In this document: piece after piece, positions 52,016-60,106 of the stretch
Numbering within the stretch: position 1 is the first letter of the stretch
Layout of the letters: every line of letters begins with the position of its first letter
From: Pseudomonas sp. DY-1
GTDB taxonomy: Bacteria; Pseudomonadota; Gammaproteobacteria; Pseudomonadales; Pseudomonadaceae
Assembly (NCBI RefSeq): GCF_003626975.1
Contig: NZ_CP032616.1
Span: forward strand, 3,286,001 to 3,350,000
Length of the DNA stretch: 64,000 nucleotides
Direction of reading: 5' to 3'
Translations under genes and position numbers: made by a program
Notes under the pieces: generated by a model
What the model saw: only the letters and a program-made list of their open reading frames with translations
The model's database searches: none
What the model was told of the DNA's origin: nothing

Positions 52016-52453
52016 ATGGCTGAGAATCCCAGCATCCTGTCCCACATCTCGTTGGGCACCAACGACTTCGACCGCGCTGTCGCCTTCTACGACAAGGTGC
52101 TGCCCACCCTGGGCTGCAAGCGCATCATGGAACACCCCGGCGCCGTGGCGTACGGTCGCGAGTACCCGGAGTTCTGGGTGCAGTCACCCATCGACGGCCG
52201 ACCGGCCAGTGTCGGCAACGGCACCCACATCGGCTTCTTCGCTCCCAGTAAGGAAGCGGTGCTGGCCTTCTTCGAAGCGGCACTGGATGCCGGCGCCACA
52301 GGCGACGGCCAGCCCGGACCGCGCCCGGAGTATGGCGAGCCCTACTACGGCTGCTTCGTCCGCGACCTGGACGGCCACAAGATCGAAGCGGCGTTCTGGG
52401 ACATGGAGCTGGATCCGGGCTACGAGATTTACGTCGAGCCCCACGCTCACTGA
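52016..52453 (+). CDS. VOC-family glyoxalase-like protein
   Basis: The 145-residue protein has the VOC pattern ILSHISLGTNDFDRAVAFYDKVLPTLG (with His10), GTHIGFFAPS and HKIEAAFWDM. His, His and Glu are in the metal-ligand positions of active members, so an isomerase or dioxygenase role is possible. AAGGAGG precedes the ATG. Its 3' end overlaps the stop of the convergent binding protein gene by seven bases. Confidence 0.84.
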   Translation: MAENPSILSHISLGTNDFDRAVAFYDKVLPTLGCKRIMEHPGAVAYGREYPEFWVQSPIDGRPASVGNGTHIGFFAPSKEAVLAFFEAALDAGATGDGQPGPRPEYGEPYYGCFVRDLDGHKIEAAFWDMELDPGYEIYVEPHAH

Positions 52454-53250
52454 GCGCCGGGGCGATAGCGTCGCGCGGCGTCCAGCACCCAACCCTCGTC
52501 GATCATCTGCCCAAGTGCCTGGGCAATGGCCGCGCGCTGGGCCTGCAGCGGACGCTGGCGCGAGAAACCGAGAAAGAGTTCGGTCCGGGCCGGAGGCCGA
52601 TAGGCGAGTTTGACGATACGTCCGGCCAGTGCCGGATCCCGCAGTAATTCGTAGTCCACCTGGCAGTCGGTGCCAATCACCAGCGGCAACCGCTTGTGGC
52701 GCAGCATGTCCAGTAATTGCCCTTCATTACCGACCCCGACCTTGCGCAGTGCCTGGTCGGAGTCGAAGGGTTCGAAATAGGCCGAGCCCCGCACGAAACC
52801 GATGTCGTACTGCCCCAACTGCGGATAGCCGGAGACCCGCTGGGCCAGCTCGGGGCGGCTGTAGAAGCGCGGCGCGCAGGTGAAGTAGGGGCGCTCCAGG
52901 TAGTCGATATAGCGCACGCGCTCGGCCGTACGGGCGAGCCCGGTCATCAGATCCGCCGAGCCCTTTTCCAGCGCGGCCAGCCCTCGCGACCAGGGCGCAC
53001 GCTGCACCTCGAAGCGCAGCCCGGTGCGGCGCTCGAGTTCGGCCAACAGGTCCATATCCAGGCCACGCAGCTGACCCCCTTCGCTGGCGATGCGAAAGGG
53101 CGGCCAGACGTCGGTCATCACACGCAGCGGGGGATGGTCGTCGGCAGCGACCAGGCCAGGCAGCAACAGCAAGCTTGCGAGCCAGAAGCGAAAACGCCCC
53201 GCTTTGTAAATCAAGGCCAGGAATGACCAGAGGACTGCGCCCAGCTGCAT
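52447..53250 (-). CDS. Periplasmic amino-acid-type binding protein, orphan
   Basis: ATG at 53250 gives 267 residues with a signal peptide (FRFWLASLLLLPGLVAADD). LRVMTDVWPPFRIASEGGQLRGLDMDLLAELERRTGLRFEV is the classic SBP_bac_3 N-terminal half, and GSADLMTGLARTAER follows. No permease or ATPase is nearby. Like the gene at 49927 it is a lone binding protein; the two are not close in sequence. It convergently overlaps the VOC gene. Confidence 0.8.
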   Translation of the reverse strand: MQLGAVLWSFLALIYKAGRFRFWLASLLLLPGLVAADDHPPLRVMTDVWPPFRIASEGGQLRGLDMDLLAELERRTGLRFEVQRAPWSRGLAALEKGSADLMTGLARTAERVRYIDYLERPYFTCAPRFYSRPELAQRVSGYPQLGQYDIGFVRGSAYFEPFDSDQALRKVGVGNEGQLLDMLRHKRLPLVIGTDCQVDYELLRDPALAGRIVKLAYRPPARTELFLGFSRQRPLQAQRAAIAQALGQMIDEGWVLDAARRYRPGAQ

Positions 53251-53263
53251 GCCGGCTCCCGGA

Positions 53264-53512
53264 TCAGTCTTGAAGTTCGTTATGGGTGCCATCACAGCAA
53301 GGTGGCGATTGGCTATGTTTGCAGCCACAGAAATACAGGGTTTCGCTGACATCTGCATGGAATTTGAGTGGCGCCAGGCCTGTGCCTTTGTGAGACCCGT
53401 CACAGAATGGCTGTTGCTGGCTGCGGCCGCAGCGACACCAGAAGTAGTCCTTGCCTGCCACCACCTCGACCTCATAGGGGCCCTTCTGGGCGATCCTCAC
53501 TTCGCTGCTCAT
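53264..53512 (-). CDS. CDGSH iron-sulfur protein, two motifs
   Basis: This small protein (82 residues) contains two complete CDGSH patterns, C-x-C-x2-S-x3-P-x-C-D-G-(S/T)-H: CRCGRSQQQPFCDGSH (residues about 26-41) and CGCKHSQSPPCCDGTH (about 62-77). Each binds one [2Fe-2S] cluster by three Cys and one His, placing it among the tandem MitoNEET-like proteins. Its role is probably electron transfer or cluster transfer. It sits between the orphan binding protein and a divergent nuclease-like gene. Confidence 0.93.
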   Translation of the reverse strand: MSSEVRIAQKGPYEVEVVAGKDYFWCRCGRSQQQPFCDGSHKGTGLAPLKFHADVSETLYFCGCKHSQSPPCCDGTHNELQD

Positions 53513-53601
53513 GGCATTTCTCCGGGGCGCGCCTCGGCTTGGGCCGCAGCGGCGGCTCGGTTATGCTCGCCCTCTTCCAGCATAGATGCCAGCCCCCGAC
53601 G

Positions 53602-54687
53602 ATGCCCCGAGTCCTGCGTTTCGCCCTGCTCAGCCTGTCGATCTTCGCCATCGGCTTGGTCGCCCTGATCTATGCGCTGACCTGGCATCCCGCAGCCCGC
53701 GAACCGGCCATCCTGGCCTGCCAGGCCGAAGCACCACAACTGCAACCCGGGCAGGCGCTCAAGGTGATGACCTGGAACCTGCAGTACCTGGCCGGCAAGC
53801 GCTATGTCTTCTACTACGACCTGCCCGATGGCAATGGCCCGGACGAGCGCCCCACTCCGGAAGACCTCGCATACAGCCTTGACGAGGTCGTCCGGGTGAT
53901 ACGCGAAGAGCAGCCGGATATCGTCAATCTCCAGGAGCTGCACGAAGGCGCTCGCGCCACCGACTACCAGGACCAACTGACCCTGCTCCAGGAGCGCCTG
54001 ACCGACCTCTACCCGTGTGCCAGCCAGGCCTTCTACTGGAAAGCGGCATTCGTGCCTCACCCGCATATCCTCGGCAGCGTCGGCATGAAGCTGGCCACCC
54101 TCAGCCGTTTCCGCATCGAGAGCGCCGAACGCCTGCAACTGCCGCTGGAAGAAAACGACCCGGTCAGTCGCCAGTTCGACAAGAAACGAGCGCTGCTGGT
54201 GAGCTATCTACCGATTCGTGGTGGTGGACGCCTGGCCGCGATCAACACCCACCTGGATGCATTGGCCGCGGACCAGGAAACCCTCAAGCGCCAGGTAGCC
54301 ATGACCCGCGGTCTGCTCGATCAACTGCAGAGCGAAGGAATGCCCTGGGTATTGGCGGGCGACTTCAACCAGCTACCACCCGGGCAGTACGAGCAGCTGT
54401 CCGCAGCCCAACGTAGCCGTTACGCCCACGACAGCGAGCTGAAAGCGCTGTGGAGCCGCTACCCGATGATCCCCAGCATCGAAGAAACCAGCAGCGCGCA
54501 GCAGGCCCAGTGGTTCACGCACTACCCCAACGATCCACGGGTGAAAGGACCGGACCGCACGCTGGATTACGTGTTCCACAGTGCCAACCTGACCCGCATC
54601 GAAGCGCGGGTGCGCCAGCAAGACACCCTGCGCATCTCCGATCACCTGCCGCTGACGGCAAGGTTCTTCCTGCCATCGGGGCATTGA
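53602..54687 (+). CDS. Membrane-anchored endonuclease/exonuclease/phosphatase-family protein
   Basis: ATG at 53602 gives 361 residues with one N-terminal membrane anchor (residues about 6-27). The EEP catalytic elements are MTWNLQYL, NLQELHEG, the Asn/His in INTHLDALA, GDFNQLPPG and SDHLPL near the end. The anchor would put the domain in the periplasm. The substrate could be DNA, a phospholipid or a sphingolipid-type ester. A REP-like pair follows the stop. Confidence 0.86.
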   Translation: MPRVLRFALLSLSIFAIGLVALIYALTWHPAAREPAILACQAEAPQLQPGQALKVMTWNLQYLAGKRYVFYYDLPDGNGPDERPTPEDLAYSLDEVVRVIREEQPDIVNLQELHEGARATDYQDQLTLLQERLTDLYPCASQAFYWKAAFVPHPHILGSVGMKLATLSRFRIESAERLQLPLEENDPVSRQFDKKRALLVSYLPIRGGGRLAAINTHLDALAADQETLKRQVAMTRGLLDQLQSEGMPWVLAGDFNQLPPGQYEQLSAAQRSRYAHDSELKALWSRYPMIPSIEETSSAQQAQWFTHYPNDPRVKGPDRTLDYVFHSANLTRIEARVRQQDTLRISDHLPLTARFFLPSGH

Positions 54688-54716
54688 GGATCGACTCGGC
54701 ATGACGCTGCACGCGT

Positions 54717-54775
54717 TGGAGCGCGCTTGCTCGCGAACCTCCTGTGCAAATCTTCACGAGCAAGCTCGCTCCTAC
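54717..54775. repeat. REP-like inverted pair (GAGCTTGCTCGC family)
   Basis: TTGGAGCGCGCTTGCTCGCGAA faces ACGAGCAAGCTCGCTCCTAC. The CTAC end supplies the TAG stop of the LysR gene on the minus strand. Confidence 0.8.
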
Positions 54776-55653
54776 TCAAAGCCTCGATTCGTATCCGTTT
54801 CGAGTGCCCCAACCAGCCAATCGCAGAAACTGCGGGTGAGCGGGTCGCCTTCGCTATCGCGATGCACCAGCCAGCTCCAGTTCGGTCCACGTACCGTCTG
54901 CTCCACCAACGGCACCAGCAGGTCCTGATCTCGCGCGCGTCCGGCCAGCAGCTGGCTGACCAGAGCAATTCCCAATCCTTGGCTGGCTGCGTCCAGAAGC
55001 AGGCCGGGATCGGAGAAGTTAAGTCCCTGGCTTTGCTGGCCGACTTCAGCGCCGCCCTGCACTTCCCAGTGGCTCCAGTCCATCTCGCGCTCGCCGTGCA
55101 GGGTGGTGCGTTCAGCCACTGCCAGATCCAGAAGTCCAGGGTGGCAGGCGGGATACAGGCGATCCTCCAGCAGCACGCGAAAACTGCACTCGGCCTGTGC
55201 GCTCAGGTCGTCACGTACGGCAATGTCGATGGTCTGGGTCGCCATGTCCGGTGTTTCATCGGTGGTCAGCAGCCAGAGGTCGACTTGCGGATGGCGCTGG
55301 TGGAAGTCCGCCAGCCTCGGTACCAGCCAGTGGCGGGCGAACGCCGGTGTGGTGTTGACCACCAGTTGATTGGGCTTGCGGTACTGGTCCAGGCGGCGAA
55401 TACCCACGGCCAACTGCTGCAACAGTGACTGGGTAGTGCTCAGCAGGTCGAAGCCGGCGTCGGTCAGTGCGACGCTGCGGCCGCTGCGGAAGAACAGCGG
55501 CTGTTCGAGAAAACTTTCCAGGCTGCGAATCTGTTGGCTGATGGCGGACTGGGTGAGGTGCAGTTCTTCGGCTGCCTTATGGAAGCTGCCCAGGCGCGCG
55601 GCCGCCTCAAAGCCACGCAGGGCATTCAGGGGGGGCCAGTGTTTGAGCATCAT
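54772..55653 (-). CDS. LysR-family regulator beside the agmatine operon
   Basis: ATG at 55653 gives 293 residues: N-terminal helix-turn-helix (PPLNALRGFEAAARLGSFHKAAEELHLTQSAISQQIRSLE) and the effector domain from about residue 90. It is divergent from the agmatine genes across 131 bases holding a LysR-type box, so it very likely controls them, with agmatine or a product as possible inducer. P. aeruginosa aguBA is instead controlled by the TetR-type AguR; a LysR neighbour points to the second (agu2-type) cluster. The stop codon is supplied by a repeat. Confidence 0.87.
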   Translation of the reverse strand: MMLKHWPPLNALRGFEAAARLGSFHKAAEELHLTQSAISQQIRSLESFLEQPLFFRSGRSVALTDAGFDLLSTTQSLLQQLAVGIRRLDQYRKPNQLVVNTTPAFARHWLVPRLADFHQRHPQVDLWLLTTDETPDMATQTIDIAVRDDLSAQAECSFRVLLEDRLYPACHPGLLDLAVAERTTLHGEREMDWSHWEVQGGAEVGQQSQGLNFSDPGLLLDAASQGLGIALVSQLLAGRARDQDLLVPLVEQTVRGPNWSWLVHRDSEGDPLTRSFCDWLVGALETDTNRGFE

Positions 55654-55662
55654 CAATAAGCC

Positions 55663-55722
55663 TTGCTAATCAGTAATCAGCAAAATCTATCGTTTGTTCG
55701 CGCGTTTTTACAGGCCTAGCAT
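55663..55722 (+). promoter_or_regulatory. LysR-type box and promoter candidate for the agmatine operon
   Basis: TTGCT-N11-AGCAA at 55663-55683 has the T-N11-A architecture of LysR operators. A TTGTTC (55694-55699), 17-base spacer and TAGCAT (55717-55722) follow as -35/-10 candidates, placing the box about 55 bases before the expected start point. Confidence 0.45.
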
Positions 55723-55784
55723 GCAAGCCATCACCGCATTCGCGGTTCATCAGTGATAACAAAATCTTAACTGAAGGCTCTTGT

Positions 55785-56834
55785 ATGCAATTCACCGATT
55801 TGCAGAACGGCTGGGTCATGCCCGCCGAATGGGTACCGCACGCCGCCACCTGGATGGCCTTTCCCCATAACCAGGCACTGTGGGAGAACGGCTGGGGCGT
55901 AACCCTCGCAGAAGTCCAGGTCGACTTCGCCCGTGTGGCTAACGCAATTGCCCGCTTCGAACCTGTGAGGATGGTGGTGGACCCTTCCGCCGTGGCGCGG
56001 GCGAAGGAGCTCTGCGGGCCGAACGTCGAACTGATCGAGCTGGCGATCAACGACAGCTGGTGCCGTGATTCCGGCCCCAGCTTCGTCTGCCATCCGCGAC
56101 TGGGCACGTCCGGCGTCAACTGGCGCTTCAACGCCTGGGGCGGCAAGTCCGCCTTCGATCTGGACGAAAGCCTCGCCCGACGCATCCTCGGCCACCTGGG
56201 CCTGGAATGCTTCGATACCGTTCTGACCAACGAAGGCGGTGCCATCCACGTCGACGGCCAGGGCACGCTGATCACCACCGAATCCGTGCTGCTCAATGGC
56301 AACCGCAACCCAGGCATGAGCAAGGTGGAGATGGAAGAAATCTTCGCTCGCCTGCTGGGCGTGAAGAAAACCATCTGGCTGCCGGGCGACCCCGAGTACA
56401 TCACTGGTGACATGACCGATGGCCATGTCGATGGTGTGTGCGCCTTCGCTCGTCCGGGTGCGCTACTGGTAGATGCCACCCGCGATCAGTCCTCGGACTA
56501 CGCCCGGGTGGCACGCGAAAACCGCCGTGCCCTGGAGCTTTCCACTGACGCTCAGGGGCGTCGCTTCGAAATGCTCGAACTCTTTGAAGCCAGCGATGCG
56601 GTGGACCAGGACGCCGAGGTGTTCTGCGCCTCCTACACCAATTTCTACATCGCCAATGGCGCGATCATCATGCCCGCCTATGGCATTGCCGCCGACGACG
56701 AAGCAGCCGCGACCCTGCGCCTGGCCTTCCCGGGACACGAAGTGGTTCCGGTGCAGATCAACCAACTGGCCCATGGCGGTGGCGGCGTGCACTGCATCAC
56801 CCAACAACAGCCGGCCTGGCCGCTGAAGGGGTAA
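55785..56834 (+). CDS. aguA: Agmatine deiminase
   Basis: The 349-residue protein converts agmatine to N-carbamoylputrescine plus ammonia. Family elements include NDSWCRDSGPSF near residues 87-98, TNEGGAIHVDGQGTLITTE, GNRNPGMSK, DGHVDGVCAFARPG and the nucleophile Cys337 in GGGGVHCITQQ. No signal peptide is seen, so it is cytoplasmic. The amidase gene follows four bases after the stop. A second deiminase closes the operon. Confidence 0.94.
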   Translation: MQFTDLQNGWVMPAEWVPHAATWMAFPHNQALWENGWGVTLAEVQVDFARVANAIARFEPVRMVVDPSAVARAKELCGPNVELIELAINDSWCRDSGPSFVCHPRLGTSGVNWRFNAWGGKSAFDLDESLARRILGHLGLECFDTVLTNEGGAIHVDGQGTLITTESVLLNGNRNPGMSKVEMEEIFARLLGVKKTIWLPGDPEYITGDMTDGHVDGVCAFARPGALLVDATRDQSSDYARVARENRRALELSTDAQGRRFEMLELFEASDAVDQDAEVFCASYTNFYIANGAIIMPAYGIAADDEAAATLRLAFPGHEVVPVQINQLAHGGGGVHCITQQQPAWPLKG

Positions 56835-56838
56835 TGCG

Positions 56839-57747
56839 ATGACCATGCTCACCGTCGCCACCACCCAGTTCGCCTGTAGCTGGGACCTGGAAAGCAATCT
56901 CGACCAGGCCGAGAAACTCGTGCGGGAAGCTGCTGCCAAGGGGGCGCAGCTGATCCTCCTGCAGGAGCTGTTCGCCACTCCGTACTTCTGCATCGAGCAG
57001 GACCACAAGCACCTCGCCCTGGCACAGGAATATGGCCACAGCCCCGTGCTCGAGCGCTTCGCCGACCTCGCTCGCGAACTGGGAGTGGTGCTGCCGCTGA
57101 GCTGGTTCGAGCGCGCCGGCAACGCCTGTTTCAATTCCCTGGCGGTGGCCGATGCCGACGGCCAACTGCTCGGCGTGTACCGCAAGACCCACATCCCCAA
57201 CGCCATCGGCTACCAGGAGAAGGAGTACTTCAGCCCCGGCGATACCGGCTTCCGCGTCTGGGATACCGCGTTCGGCCGCATCGGCGTCGGCATCTGCTGG
57301 GACCAGTGGTTCCCCGAGACCGCGCGCTGCCTGGCGCTGATGGGTGCCGAAGTGCTGCTCTATCCCACTGCCATCGGCTCGGAGCCGGGAGCTGCCGGAC
57401 TGGACTCCCGCGACCACTGGCAACTGGCCCAGCGCGGTCATGCCGCTGCCAACATCCTCCCGGTGATCGCCGCCAACCGCGTTGGCGAAGAAGTGGCGAC
57501 GACTGATCCGGAACTGCGGATGCGTTTCTATGGTTCGTCCTTCATTACCGATCACAAGGGCAAGCTGCTGGCAGAGGCCGACCGCGACAGCAGTGGTGTG
57601 CTGGTGCAGCGGCTGGACCTCGCCGCCATGCGCGAGGAGCGCCTGAACTGGGGCATCTACCGGGATCGCCGCCCGGAAATGTACGGCCCGCTGCTGGGGC
57701 TGGACGGTCGTCAAACCCACGAACGCTGGCAGCGCCAGGGAGCCTGA
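56839..57747 (+). CDS. aguB: N-carbamoylputrescine amidohydrolase
   Basis: The 302-residue nitrilase-superfamily enzyme carries the Glu43-Lys116-Cys153 triad in LLQELFATPYFC, YRKTHIPN and GVGICWDQWFPE. It hydrolyses N-carbamoylputrescine, the product of AguA, to putrescine, CO2 and ammonia. Length and motifs match AguB of P. aeruginosa. It lies two bases before the binding protein gene, confirming a single operon. Confidence 0.95.
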   Translation: MTMLTVATTQFACSWDLESNLDQAEKLVREAAAKGAQLILLQELFATPYFCIEQDHKHLALAQEYGHSPVLERFADLARELGVVLPLSWFERAGNACFNSLAVADADGQLLGVYRKTHIPNAIGYQEKEYFSPGDTGFRVWDTAFGRIGVGICWDQWFPETARCLALMGAEVLLYPTAIGSEPGAAGLDSRDHWQLAQRGHAAANILPVIAANRVGEEVATTDPELRMRFYGSSFITDHKGKLLAEADRDSSGVLVQRLDLAAMREERLNWGIYRDRRPEMYGPLLGLDGRQTHERWQRQGA

Positions 57748-57749
57748 AG

Positions 57750-58853
57750 ATGAACGTCATCAAGAAGCTGTTGATCGTCTCGCTGGGCCTTGGCCTGGGC
57801 TGCGCGCAACTTTCCGCCCAAGCGGAGGAGAAGGTCTTGCGTCTGTACAACTGGGCGGACTATTTCGCCCCGGACACCATCAGCGACTTCACACGGGAGA
57901 CTGGTATCCAGGTCATCTACGACGTGATGGACAGCAGCGAAACGCTGGAAGCCAAGATGATGTCCGGCAACAGCGGCTACGACCTGATCTTCCCCGGTGA
58001 CACCGTGGCCGAGCGCCTGATGCGCGCCGGAGCCCTGCAGAAGCTGGACAAGAGCAAGCTCGAGCACCTGGATGACGTCGAGCCCGGCCTGCGCACGCTG
58101 CAGACCCGCTACCCGTACTCGCGCCACGCGACGGTTCCCTACACCTGGGGCACCATCGGCATTACCTACAACCAGGAGATGATCGACAAGCGCCTGGCCG
58201 GTGCACCGGTCAACAGCCTGGACCTGATCTTCAAGCCCGAGCTTGCAGCGAAGTTCGCAGACTGCGGCATTTCGATGATCGACTCGCCCGACGAGGTGCT
58301 GGCCGTGGTGCTCAACTACCTCGGCCACGACCCCCGCAGCGCAAGACCGAACGAACTGGCCGACGCGGTCGCGCTGCTCAAGGGCATCAAACCCTACATC
58401 CGCAAGTTCCAGTCGCAGCCGGTCACCCAGCTGGTCAACGGCGATATCTGCCTGTCGCTCGGCTACAGCGGCGACATGACCCAAGCCCAGCGCACGGCGG
58501 ACGAAGCCCGCAAGCCGACCCACTTCCAGTACCGCATCCCGCAGGAAGGCACCACGGTCTGGATGGACACCATGGCTATCCCCGCCGACGCCCGCCACCC
58601 GGAATACGCCTATGCGCTGATCAACTTCATCATGCGTCCCGAGAACATGGCAGCGATCAGCAATGCCACCGGGTACCCGACCTCCAGTGCCAAGGCCAGG
58701 CCGATGGTGGCTGCCGACATGCGCAACAACCCGGACATTTATGTCGATGAAGCCACCTACGCCCGACTGATCCCCGGCAAGGACATCCCGCAGCGCGACA
58801 TGCGGGCACGAATGCGCGCCTGGACCACGTTCAAGACCGCCATTCACGACTGA
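57750..58853 (+). CDS. PotF/PotD-like periplasmic polyamine-binding protein
   Basis: The 367-residue protein has a Sec signal peptide (KKLLIVSLGLGLGCAQLSAQAEE) and the family segments LRLYNWADYFAPDTISDF, YDLIFPGDTVAERLMRAGAL, VPYTWGTIGITYN and YALINFIMRPENMA. It should bind agmatine or putrescine in the periplasm. No permease or ATPase is in this operon, so it may hand its ligand to a transporter elsewhere. The corresponding gene (agu2C) is in the PA14 agu2ABCA-prime cluster, to my recollection. Confidence 0.88.
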   Translation: MNVIKKLLIVSLGLGLGCAQLSAQAEEKVLRLYNWADYFAPDTISDFTRETGIQVIYDVMDSSETLEAKMMSGNSGYDLIFPGDTVAERLMRAGALQKLDKSKLEHLDDVEPGLRTLQTRYPYSRHATVPYTWGTIGITYNQEMIDKRLAGAPVNSLDLIFKPELAAKFADCGISMIDSPDEVLAVVLNYLGHDPRSARPNELADAVALLKGIKPYIRKFQSQPVTQLVNGDICLSLGYSGDMTQAQRTADEARKPTHFQYRIPQEGTTVWMDTMAIPADARHPEYAYALINFIMRPENMAAISNATGYPTSSAKARPMVAADMRNNPDIYVDEATYARLIPGKDIPQRDMRARMRAWTTFKTAIHD

Positions 58854-58907
58854 TCCAACACGCACCGCGGCGACAACGGGCCCACCCCATCCAACAGAGG
58901 AAAATCC

Positions 58908-60032
58908 ATGTCTACACGTCGTGACTTCATCAAGCAGCTGATGACTGCCAGCGGAATCGGCGCAGTTGCTTCCCTAGGCCTAGGATTCGGCGCGGCCCGT
59001 GTGCCCGCGGCACTGGCCGGCAGCTGGTACATGCCCGACGAACAAGGCCCGCAGGAGCGGGTGATCGTGGCGTTCGCCGCTTCTTCCCGCGTCTGGGAGG
59101 GCTGGGAGACCGCAGTCAACAACACCATCGCCCTGTTGGCCAAGACCATCGCCAGGTACCAGCCGGTGACAGTGCTGTGCCGCGCCAATCAGCTGTCGCA
59201 GGCCAAGAGCAAATGCGGCACCACCAACATCGAATTCCTGACCATGCCGCTGGATGATGTCTGGGTGCGCGATTACGGCGGCTGCTTCGTGGTCGATGGA
59301 GCCGGCGGCCTGGGCCTGGTGGACTTCAACTTCAACGGCTGGGGCGCCAAGCAGACTGCGGCCAACGACACCCGCGTGGCCGACACCCTCAGCTATGAGA
59401 TGGAAGCCAGCTACATCCGCAGCGCACTGGTCGGCGAAGGCGGCGGCATCGAGGTGGACGGCCATGGCACCGCAATCATGACCGAAAGCTGCTGGGTCAA
59501 CAGCAACCGCAACCCGGGGATGAGCCGGGGGCAGATCGAAGCCGAGCTGAAGGCCAACCTCGGCCTGCGCAAGATCATCTGGCTGCCAGGCATCAAGGAC
59601 AAGGACATCACCGACGCCCACGTCGACTTCTATGCGCGCTTCGTCAAACCCGGCGTGGTGATTGCCAACCTGGACAACGACCCCAAGTCCTACGACTACG
59701 CGGTGACCCGCAAGCACCTGGAAATCCTCAACGCTGCCACGGATGCCGATGGCCGCAAGCTGGTGATCCATACCCTGCCGCCGCCCCTGAAGGTGCGCAG
59801 CAACCAGTACACCAGCAACAACCCGGATTTCGCGCCGGGCTACATCAACTTCCTGCCCGTCAACGGCGCAGTAATCGCCCCGCAGTTCGGTGACGCGGCG
59901 GCGGACAAGTACTGCAAGGACCTGCTAACCAAGCTCTATCCGGGCCGCGTCGTGGAGCAGATCAACATCGACCCGATCGCCGCCGGCGGTGGCGGCATTC
60001 ATTGCGTGACCAAGAACCTTCCACTCATTTGA
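58908..60032 (+). CDS. Second agmatine deiminase-family protein, Tat-exported
   Basis: The 374-residue protein begins STRRDFIKQLMTASGIGAVASLGLGFGAARVPAALA, a Tat signal, so the enzyme acts in the periplasm or outside. The deiminase core is retained: LDDVWVRDYGGCFVVD, GEGGGIEVDGHGTAIMTE, SNRNPGMSRGQ, DAHVDFYARFVKPG and the catalytic Cys366 in GGGGIHCVTKN. It is less like AguA than AguA homologs are to each other and may act on agmatine or on a related guanidino compound. The exported second deiminase is the distinctive feature of the agu2-type cluster. A terminator follows. Confidence 0.9.
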   Translation: MSTRRDFIKQLMTASGIGAVASLGLGFGAARVPAALAGSWYMPDEQGPQERVIVAFAASSRVWEGWETAVNNTIALLAKTIARYQPVTVLCRANQLSQAKSKCGTTNIEFLTMPLDDVWVRDYGGCFVVDGAGGLGLVDFNFNGWGAKQTAANDTRVADTLSYEMEASYIRSALVGEGGGIEVDGHGTAIMTESCWVNSNRNPGMSRGQIEAELKANLGLRKIIWLPGIKDKDITDAHVDFYARFVKPGVVIANLDNDPKSYDYAVTRKHLEILNAATDADGRKLVIHTLPPPLKVRSNQYTSNNPDFAPGYINFLPVNGAVIAPQFGDAAADKYCKDLLTKLYPGRVVEQINIDPIAAGGGGIHCVTKNLPLI

Positions 60033-60051
60033 GCTCAGGTCGAGATCCTAT

Positions 60052-60081
60052 AGGGCGGCACCCTGCCGCCCTTCTCCTCTG
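60052..60081 (+). terminator. Rho-independent terminator after the agmatine operon
   Basis: AGGGCGGCA (60052-60060), loop CCC, TGCCGCCCT (60064-60072), then TCTCCTCTG. It lies between the convergent agmatine operon and hrpB. Confidence 0.7.
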
Positions 60082-60106
60082 CCTCGGATAAGGACAGGTC
60101 GTAGCG

